Assembly (NCBI GenBank): GCA_963995505.1
Contig: OZ023182.1
Coordinates: 1,441,001 to 1,505,000, forward strand
Length of the DNA: 64,000 nt
Source: Hypericum androsaemum
Taxonomy: Eukaryota; Streptophyta; Magnoliopsida; Malpighiales; Hypericaceae
Direction: 5' to 3'
Of the stretch, positions 56,341 to 64,000 are shown one piece after another. The translations under genes and the position numbers were made by a program. The notes beneath the pieces were generated by a model. It was not told the origin of the DNA. It saw only the letters and a list, made by a program, of their open reading frames with translations, and did not search any database. How positions within the stretch are numbered: the stretch's first letter is position 1; each line of letters opens with the position of its first letter.

Positions 56341-56345
56341 TAATC
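56341..56345. repeat. target-site duplication TAATC (left)
   Basis: TAATC at 56341-56345 and 60050-60054. Confidence 0.9.
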
Positions 56346-57152
56346 TGTTGCAAATAAATTATGGTAGAACGTCAGAAACGATCTTAAGAACGGGTCCGGA
56401 GTGGTCGTCCCAAGAGTGATTCGAACGAAAGAGAGAAATAGAAGAAATATGGGAAAAGAGAAGAGAAGATAAAGATTAGAATAGATAGAAGAGAAAAGAA
56501 TTGGTAGAAGAGCAAGAACTTTATTGAACATATGGGGGAGAAGGGGAAGGAAAAAACATAAAGATAAAAGCTAAAGGCTACATAAGATAAAGCTAAGATA
56601 AAAGCTAAGAAGCTAAGAATTTGGTGTTTGGTTTGTGTGTCCTCTTCATGCCTGTACCTAGCTCTCCTTATATAGAACAAGCTCGCCCCAGCCTCATAGA
56701 AAAACCCTAGGCCGTTTTCAAACTTAACATAGCCTCGGCCTAATAAGGAAAACTTAAACTGCCCGAAACTTCCAACCCATATTTGACCATTTTTCATGCT
56801 GAATTTGGAAAAGTCATAAACAACAAAGTTATAGATCTCTGTCTTCTCCTTCTGTGACTTTTAGAATCGTATTAATCCAATACTTGAGGAGAAAGTTACG
56901 GCATTTCTACCAAAATAGGTTCAGCAGATCCGCAGCCTAATAAGGAGAAAATCTACTCCCGAAACTTCCTCCCCAAGTCTGACCTCCTTCTGTGCCGAAT
57001 TTGGAGAAGTCACAAACTAAAAAATTCTAGATCCGTGTTCTATCTTTTTGTTGCTTTTGGAATTGCATCAATCGGATATACGAGTAGGAAGATACGTCTA
57101 TTTTACTGAGATATGGTCAAACAAATCCGAGAATTAATTTTCTGCTCCAACA
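56346..57152 (-). repeat. 3' LTR of the young element
   Basis: 807 bp, TGTTGCAAATAAATTATGG to TTCTGCTCCAACA. It contains a TATATAG near 56675 that reads CTATATAAGG on the minus strand, a plausible promoter. Confidence 0.92.
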
Positions 57153-57327
57153 ATGCCCCCCACACGTCAATGTTTTGACGCTAGGAAAAGCATTGACGTG
57201 TATCCATCTTTGAATACGCGGAAAATTAACTCCACTCAAAAAATAACCGGCTAAGGCAAGACCATAAATTTGTGGAGAATGTACCATCAAACAGATCGAG
57301 ACCTAGCCGTTGTAGGCGTGTAGTTGA

Positions 57328-58701
57328 TCACTCATCTCGAGATATCCGTGTGCTCACGGCTTTCTCGCAAAAACTTGATTTAGGCCTACATGGTTGAGTG
57401 GGAGCTCTATGTCCTTCATCAAAATGACCATACAATTGTTGTTGAAGGTCTTTAAGCTTTTTCCTTTGCTTTTGAATTTTTCGCTCCAACCTTCTTCGTT
57501 GAGTCTTCGTGAGAGTCGGTCGATGAGACTCCGGACACTTGCCCCCCGAGTGTGGGTTTGGCTTTTTTGGCATCTCCTTTCGCAAGGACTTCGTGTGATA
57601 ACTTGGAGACCTTGTAGGTGAGTCACTCTTTGTGGGTCGTGTCTCACATGGTTGTTTCTTAGACCGCAAAAGTTCTTCCTTAGGCACCCAAACCTTCAAG
57701 GGTTTCTTTCTCTGGAGAACTCCTTGCTCGGTTGCCAATCGAGTGACCACGTCTCTCTTAACCCACGCGTACTCAGGCGCCCTTTTTTTGTTGCTGGCCG
57801 ATTTTGACCATGTGACTTGAGGACATTCCCTGTAATTTGAAACCTTTGATGGCCGAGGTTGAGCCGGCCCATTAGGTTGTTGCTTCACCGTACTCTTGCT
57901 TGGTTCAGAAGGAGTTGAACACTTGGCTTTATCATCCTTCATCTTCTTTGTCATGAGCACGTCTTGCCTTTTGGCTGGGATAATTTTGGCCGATGTAGGA
58001 GCTTCGACTACAATATTGCAGCACTCTTCATGCCCCCCGGGTGAGATTGAATTCTGACTGTAGACTTGGCCCCCTGTGTCTTTCCGTTGAGTTGGGACAA
58101 AATTGGGCAAGCGAAGGTGGCCCACTACTCATGGAACAAAGGGTAACTTGGATCTCCGCAACAGGTGATTCAGCGGTGGCCCTAAAATTCCCTTTGCTGG
58201 TGAAGGCCCAAAGATTCCCTTAGCCGGCGGAGGCCCTAGAATGCCTTTTGTATTTGATACAGCACTTAGGGTTGTCTCAGTTGCCAATGAGACTTGTGTA
58301 GGGCATGGCTCTTCCTTTTCCTCAAATGTGGGCCTTGTAGGCTCGATGGCCGTGGTGTCGGCCAACTGTGGACTAGTCGTCTGTTCGACTTCTTCAATAA
58401 GGAAAGAAGATTGTGTATATTCGGTCGATTCATGTTCGACCGTCGCAATACTTATCTCAAAATTGCGAGATTCAGAAACTATTTGGTCCTCAACTTTGCA
58501 TACGCCACTTGATGCTTCCTCGGTTGCTGATGTAGTCCCTGAATTCTCATTCTTAAAGAAATTGTATCTCATTGCTCGGAGTTCAGCACTAAGTTCCTCT
58601 GTTAATTTTGCATAGTCCTTCGCAATTTTCCTCATTTGCATGAAAATATACCATCTCTCATAATTATCATTGCTCCCCATAAATCCCTCATAACTGATCA
58701 T
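57328..58701 (-). CDS. unrecognised internal frame of the young element, one stop
   Basis: A single minus-strand frame of about 457 codons from the ATG at 58701 to the stop at 57328, with one TGA at 58129-58131 (a CGA-to-TGA change would explain it). The N-terminal part (YEGFMGSNDNYERWYIFMQM, then RKIAKDYAKLTEELSAELR) could be helical. Then comes a Thr/Glu-rich stretch with three GILGPPPAKG-like repeats, and a basic C-terminal part with TLTKTQRRRLERKIQKQRKK followed by LKDLQQQL. No CCHC knuckle, protease, integrase or reverse transcriptase motif is present. It may be a gag-like or accessory product, or the remains of one; the function is unknown. Confidence 0.55.
58190..58250 (-). repeat. short coding repeats (GILGPPPAKG)
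   Basis: Three consecutive near-copies of a 27-30 bp unit inside the internal frame. Confidence 0.75.
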
Positions 58702-59214
58702 GATTTGACAAGATAAATCGAAAATTCGTAATCAACCTACAGAATGACCAATCTTTGGTATTTTGGTTGTATCTTTTTTGTCCGAACTCCGGTTAAAGCG
58801 ATCTTGATGTTCTTGGAAAGCTGAGAGATAGATCTTCAATTTTTCTTGAAATAGCCGTCTCCTAATTCGGCCGAAAAAACGACCAAAATGTCCTCCAAAT
58901 CCGACTGGACTTCTCAATCATACAGATCAATCAGTCTTCAGTATTGTGGTCTTATCTTCCTGGTACGAACTCCGATTTTGGCGTTCACAGTATCCACAGA
59001 AAGCGGAAACAATGATCTTCAATTTTGGTGAAGAAAGCGTCTTCAGATTCTGCCCCAAAAAGGGCCGGAATACCCTCCAAAGTTAACTGACCTCGCTAGA
59101 CGTCTTCTTTCAGCACAACCTTTGACCGGTTTCGTCCCTTTTGAGGAAGGACTCAAAACCGTATGTGGAAACTAGTGTGTTTTGATGCAATAATCACTCT
59201 TCTCAGACGCCCTC

Positions 59215-59233
59215 CTTAGTCCCACTGGGCGTG
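59215..59233 (-). promoter_or_regulatory. primer-binding-site-like stretch of the young element
   Basis: Minus-strand TGGCACGCCCAGTGGGAC lies about nine bases inside the 5' LTR, after a run of T. It begins with TGG, as tRNA-primed sites do. I cannot name the tRNA with certainty. Confidence 0.6.
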
Positions 59234-59242
59234 CCAAAAAAC

Positions 59243-60049
59243 TGTTGCAAATAAATTATGGTAGAACGTCAGAAATGATCTTAAGAACGGGTCCGGAGTG
59301 GTCGTCCCAAGAGTGATTCGAACGAAAGAGAGAAATAGAAGAAATATGGGAAAAGAGAAGAGAAGATAAAGATTAGAATAGATAGAAGAGAAAAGAATTG
59401 GTAGAAGAGCAAGAACTTTATTGAACATATGGGGGAGAAGGGGAAGGAAAAAACATAAAGATAAAAGCTAAAGGCTACATAAGATAAAGCTAAGATAAAA
59501 GCTAAGAAGCTAAGAATTTGGTGTTTGGTTTGTGTGTCCTCTTCATGCCTGTACCTAGCTCTCCTTATATAGAACAAGCTTGCCTCAGCCTCATAGAAAA
59601 ACCCTAGGCCGTTTTCAAACTTAACATAGCCTCGGCCTAATAAGGAAAACTTAAACTGCCCGAAACTTCCAACCCATATTTGACCATTTTTCATGCTGAA
59701 TTTGGAAAAGTCATAAACAACAAAGTTATAGATCTCTGTCTTCTCCTTCTGTGACTTTTAGAATCGTATTAATCCAATACTTGAGGAGAAAGTTACGGCA
59801 TTTCTACCAAAATAGGTTCAGCAGATCCGCAGCCTAATAAGGAGAAAATCTACTCCCGAAACTTCCTCCCCAAGTCTGACCTCCTTCTGTGCCAAATTTG
59901 GAGAAGTCACAAACTAAAAAATTCTAGATCCGTGTTCTATCTTTTTGTTGCTTTTGGAATTGCATCAATCGGATATACGAGTAGGAAGATACGTCTATTT
60001 TACTGAGATATGGTCAAATAAATCCGAGAATTAATTTTCCGCTCCAACA
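59243..60049 (-). repeat. 5' LTR of the young element
   Basis: 807 bp; partner of 56346-57152 with six transition differences. Confidence 0.92.
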
Positions 60050-60154
60050 TAATCACATGATTCGTTAAAAATATCGAGAGTATTTATTGTTGCCGAATAA
60101 TAGAGCAAAATATTGGTTGAACGTAGAGATTACCGAAATACTCATACCATATTA

Positions 60155-60865
60155 GTCGCACTCTATCGTTACCTTGTAGGTCTAGGTTATGTTGACTTTG
60201 ATTGTATTTAGGGTACTGCATGAGCATGGGTCTAATTTTAGTTTGAGAATCTGTTAGGAAATTACCACAAGGAAATAAGAATGCACACAAAAAATACGGA
60301 CACAAGAGTTTACATGGTTCGATCTAATGCCTATATCCACAGAAAGAAGGATAATTTTTATTGATGAGATCCGAGCCACAAAACCATACATCATCTAGAA
60401 TAACATGTCTTTATATAATAGACAAACTTTTGCAAGCCACGAAACCTATTTAGGTCAATCTAGGAGTCCAAAATAAAAGTCGAAACAAACAGAAAAAACT
60501 GTCGATTTAGACCTGGCACCAATCGCCACCTTCTGTTTGGCCGATTGACTACAACCAATCACTTGGTTGGCGCCAAGTTGACCTACCTATTCTCACCATA
60601 CTCCAACAAGGTCTATGGTAAGGTCTAGGGTTAGGTATGAATCCTAACATAGACTCAATCTTTGGACCATACCCTACCATTTTATTCAAAACATTGATTG
60701 ATTATAAATTTGAGTTACTTATTTCTTTTATCATTTAACTTATATTACAAAATTTGATATTACTTATATTTTTTATTGAATATTGATGTGTCATTTATGA
60801 AGTGTGTGAAATTTATTTCAAGCTTATATGCAACGTTGAAATGTTATGTAAGAAATTATCAATTA
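60155..60865. mobile_element. broken relative of the hAT-like element at 9354
   Basis: Shares GGTCTAGG.TATGTTGACTTTGA, AAGGTCTAGGG and GTATGAATCC, and then AT-rich interior words, with 9412-9900 in the same order. It is interrupted by a solo LTR at 60252-60608. The outer ends are not recognisable. Confidence 0.6.
60252..60608 (-). repeat. solo LTR related to Copia 3
   Basis: 357 bp from TGTTAGGAAATT to ATACTCCAACA, inserted in the hAT relative. It shares GAGTTTACATGGTTCGATCTAA-like, TTTTATTGATGAG and CATGTCTTTATATA words with the Copia 3 LTR. Flanking bases do not form a clear duplication, which fits unequal recombination or decay. Confidence 0.65.
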
Positions 60866-60989
60866 TAAAACATGGAGGTTAGAGAGAATACACCAAGTAA
60901 GCTCGAGAGCTGCTCGAGCTTGAAGTATATCTCTAAGTGATTAAACAAAGGTGGAGAGTAGTGAGGATGGTCTTGATGAGGACAGAATG

Positions 60990-61545
60990 GTATGAGGTTC
61001 AAGGTCGAGTCAGTGGAGTCAGTTTAGTTTTGTAAAAAATTCGTATTTCTCTAGGGGCGAGTTCTCGCCGAGCTGGAGATTATTGGGAGTGGCGAGAACC
61101 AAATGGAGCTGGCAATTGCCAGAGGTGTGGCAAATACAAGTAGGGCACTAGCGGCTGCTAATTAGATTTTGACCACAAGTGGCGGGTTACAGAAGCAAAT
61201 GGGGACCGATGGATTGACGATCGCAAGAGGACTTCCCGTCGCAAGGCCTTCCCATCGTAAGGGATCTTCCTGTCGTAAGTTTGTCAGGCCAAAACTTTAA
61301 TTATTTCTTATTTTGCTCGGACTCTTGTTTTGAACTCCGAGAATGACCTAGATAGGTCCTGTGGTGTGTAAGAGTTTATCTAATATATAAATGCATGTCA
61401 CTCTAGTTTATGTATGACTTTGTGGCAAGAAATTCATTAATAAAATATTTGTTCTCTCCGTGGACGTAGGTAATTGGCCGAACCACGTAATCTCTCGTGT
61501 TCATTGTTTGCGTTGTTGTTTCCTTGAATTTCTCAATAGCTAATT
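60990..61545 (+). repeat. degenerate LTR, Copia 3-related, opposite orientation
   Basis: The right part reads CGTGGACGTAGG, then GGCCGAACCACGTAA, and ends GAATTTCTCAATA. This is the inverse of the Copia 3 LTR start (GAATTTCTTAACA inverted and GGCCTAATGCCTACATCCACG inverted). The left border is unclear. Confidence 0.5.
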
Positions 61546-62012
61546 ATAAAGGGTTTAATTTAACTACCGAACCATCTAGTTCATTATAATTTAAAAAAAA
61601 CCATCTAGTTCATTAGATGATGACATATTAACATAATCCAATCAATTGTAAACATTATCCATTCAGAATTTTTATATTTTAGGCAAAATTTTAAAGAAAT
61701 ATGTAAATAACTTTTTTATTTACAAATAAATTCAATACATTCGCAATTAACTATTCGATAATCTAATATAATTCATTCTCGATAATTCTATAGTTTTACT
61801 TTCTTTGAGATGCAACTAAATTATGCATGGCGTCAGGGATGATAGACCTGTTGATCATGAGGACCACGTCGACGACTCACAACTCTAGCATATCTAATTT
61901 TAAAAAAAATTACACTGCTAGTTGCTTCTTTTATGAGAAGCTGCTTTCAGCTTTCCTATCTTTTTTTTTGGTAGAAACGGTAAGTGTTTGGCACTCATTT
62001 ATTCATAAAACC

Positions 62013-62498
62013 TTACAAGAGAACAAAGCGAGGAGACCCTACTGCAAAAGAGTCGTGCATTAGAATAGAAATACAACCCACAGGAGGCAAGTCTAAAATA
62101 TGACAACCAAAATCAAAGGAGAAAGCATGGTTTGAGAGACAGTCGACCACCATATTGCTCTCGCGATAGCAATGACGGACCTCCACCTGCCAGAAACGAT
62201 GAAGAAAGTTAATGCAACTAATCATGAGGGAGGACAGTGGATGCTCTGTCGCTATGCCCTCGGTAAGACTCTTCGTAGCTACTTGCGAATCTGTCTCCAC
62301 GACAACCTGTTTGTAACCACGAACCCAAGCCAACTTCAAACCGTGCCAAACCGCCCATAACTCTGAAGCCAGAGCAGTACAATGACCAGTATTACACATA
62401 AAGCCCACGCACCAGCCACCATAAGACTTTCGAATGACCCCTCCACCACCTTCCGGGCCAGGATTACCCCGTGAAGAACCATCAGTATTCAATTTCAC
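62013..62498 (-). pseudogene. LINE RNase H domain (RVT_3)
   Basis: 161 codons starting MKLNTDGSSRGNPGPEGGGG. The four acidic active-site residues are visible in order: D in NTDGSS, E in ALASELWAV, D in VVETDSQ and D in NMVVDCLSNHAF. The domain itself is unbroken and ends at its natural stop, although the ORF2 upstream of it is frameshifted. Such domains are found in plant RNH-LINEs. Confidence 0.85.
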
Positions 62499-62946
62499 CC
62501 ATTCGTCAGGTGGGGGCTACCAAGAAACTAACTGCAAAGCACGTAGTGGACAAACACTTGCAGTCATAGTACAAGGTCACCAAGCTCTCGTGAAATCCAC
62601 CGCCTGCTACTTCAAAAAATCCACTTGGCCTCGCCTACCATTCATAAATCGATGAGTAGAATTTGATTCCTGGGCAAAAGTAACTTTATTGCATCACTTC
62701 CACAACCACCAACAGGCTGTGACAAATAGTGTGCTCCACCGGACACCCTGACCCAACTCAGTCGTAACAAGAATGTTACCTTATAACCAATCACCCTCCG
62801 CCGCTCCAAAGAAGGCAGCCTAACATTGTGTAGGAACAAAGAAAGGCCAAACCTACCGAGAACCAATGTAATCATGGTGGAGATGTAAAATAGTTTCCAA
62901 CCTCATGTGACATAGAGGACACAAAGGAGATGAGATAAAATGTTGC

Positions 62947-63930
62947 CTATACCACTCCACGTTTGTCAAAATTCGGCCCTTCAAACATTTCCACAAAACA
63001 CACACGAAGACACTCTGGTACCTCAAGCTGCCACACTTGCCTCCAAGTACTGGACGAGAAATCAGACGGCAATATATTCTCCAAACTTACCAAGTATGCA
63101 GACTTGGTAGTAAATTGACCTGTGGTCGTATATTTCCATGCCAATCGGTCCATCGAACCACCAGTGTCATCTAAAAAAATTGACTATAACAAAGGGCGCC
63201 AATCCACTAAATGAAACCCTTCTAAACACTGCCAATCCCATCCCACATCATCTATCCAAAGATCACAGACCTTAGAAGTTGTATCAACCAAATGAGCTGG
63301 AACAAGCTCTAGAAGTGAAGTGTGAGTATGTGGCAGCCAATAATCTATCCAAAATCGTACCATATGGCCATCACCAACAACCCATCTAATGCCATCAAAT
63401 AGAGCAGAAGAAATCTTGACCAGGCTACTCCACACCATTGATTGCCTGGAATGAGATGGGAAACCTGACAACCCCTGCTCACCTTTATAATATTTAGCAT
63501 TCAAAACCTCAATCCAAATAGAACGAGGTTCTGTGAGGAAATGCCACCCAAGCTTCAAAAGCAAAGCATCATTCATAGCTTGAGCACTACGAATACCTAA
63601 ACCCCCCATCACTTGTGGAAGACATACCTCCTCCCAATAGACCAAATGAACACGACGATGCTCTTCTCGATCACCCCACAAAAAATTATGATTAATGGGA
63701 TCTGGACGAGTAGAAAGGTGAAATGGAAGATGGAGAACCTGCATTGTAAATGTAGGAATTGTAGATAACACCGAACCCACCAATGTAATACGACCAGCCA
63801 TGGACAATTGCTTTGCCCTCCACCCTGTCAGCCTTCCCTGCACCTTCTTTAGTAAATGAGAAAAAGTATCTCTGGAAACTCTTTCATGCAGAGCCGGGAT
63901 GCCCAAATAACGACCAAGATCATGTGTCAA
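62947..63930 (-). pseudogene. LINE reverse transcriptase distal part and zf-RVT
   Basis: 63930-63184 reads LGRYLGIPALHERVSRDTFS, WRAKQLSMAGRITLVGSVLS and VMGGLGIRSAQAMNDALLLK, then DGHMVRFWIDYWLP, the standard order at the end of plant LINE reverse transcriptase. 63153-62947, in the same frame, begins the zf-RVT region (LAWKYTTTGQFTTKSAYLV). Stops and a later frameshift break it. Confidence 0.85.
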
Positions 63931-64000
63931 TACAAAACCCCACTCAAATGCTTAGCCACACTTGGGGACACGTTCAGTGAAAAGCAAACACGTGATTTAG

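Larger units (their letters stand above)
56346..60049 (-). mobile_element. young non-autonomous LTR retrotransposon
   Basis: 3,704 bp on the minus strand. Two LTRs of 807 bp each differ at only six positions, all transitions. A polypurine tract (complement at 57153-57165, GTGTGGGGGGCAT) and a primer-site-like stretch (minus TGGCACGCCCAGTGGGAC near 59215-59233) lie just inside the LTRs, and a 5-bp TAATC duplication flanks it. The 2.1-kb interior has one long frame unlike gag or pol domains that I know, so reverse transcriptase and integrase must come from elsewhere. The primer-site type suggests a Ty3/gypsy partner. The low LTR divergence implies a recent insertion. Confidence 0.92.
61965..64000 (-). 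mobile_element. LINE with RNase H domain, 3' part, continues past the window
   Basis: The 3' end is at the left (T-rich tail at 61962-61971). Read on the minus strand it has distal reverse transcriptase, zf-RVT and a C-terminal RNase H. The 5' part lies beyond 64000. The reverse transcriptase and zf-RVT lie in one frame with stops, and the RNase H in another, so this copy is degenerate. Confidence 0.85.

Noticed and set aside
1..64000. CRISPR array, prokaryotic operons, phage genes, integrated plant virus
   Set aside because: The tandem repeats present lack regular unique spacers. All reverse transcriptases read as Copia or LINE types, and no viral movement or coat protein motif was seen.

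Overview
This is nuclear DNA of a flowering plant, most likely a eudicot. It is AT-rich, its genes are sparse and may carry GT-AG introns, and plant LTR retrotransposons, L1-type LINEs, hAT-like elements and Mutator-like elements (MULEs) fill most of the window. The species cannot be told from the sequence. No bacterial, phage or CRISPR feature is present.

Host genes are few. Two intronless ubiquitin-conjugating (E2) genes of the plant PHO2/UBC24-like class lie on the + strand (17125-18093 and 39198-40160). They are paralogues inside a tandemly duplicated unit, and a third, gene-less promoter remnant follows at about 42.5 kb. A five-exon class 3 lipase gene (35334-37426, +) is intact except for two in-frame stop codons. 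A leucine-rich-repeat extensin (LRX) gene (51687-54107, -) looks fully intact. A decayed, unrecognised gene remnant lies at 49770-50342.

Layout. 1.65-9.3 kb: a 5'-truncated LINE with a 17-bp target duplication, split by a 6.3-kb Copia element with its own 5-bp target duplication. 9.35-10.6 kb: an hAT-like element and a small inverted-repeat element. 13.3-19.8 kb: E2 unit A, containing a LINE fragment, a tandem-repeat block and a MULE. 19.9-21.3 kb: a gypsy LTR and an RNase H fragment. 21.3-29.1 kb and 30.3-34.9 kb: two copies (A and B) of one segment, each loaded with different insertions, so that each copy shows the empty site of the other's elements. 35.3-37.4 kb: lipase. 37.7-42.7 kb: E2 unit B with another MULE. 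43.2-45.2 kb: a long-terminal-inverted-repeat element carrying gene-like sequence and a nested hAT-like element. 45-51 kb: mostly featureless. 51.7-54.1 kb: LRX. 56.3-60.05 kb: a young non-autonomous LTR retrotransposon with near-identical LTRs. 60.2-64 kb: older repeat fragments and a LINE with an RNase H domain that runs off the window.

The genes do not form a pathway. What the window records well is insertion order: nested elements, duplicated segments and intact target duplications give a readable relative chronology.
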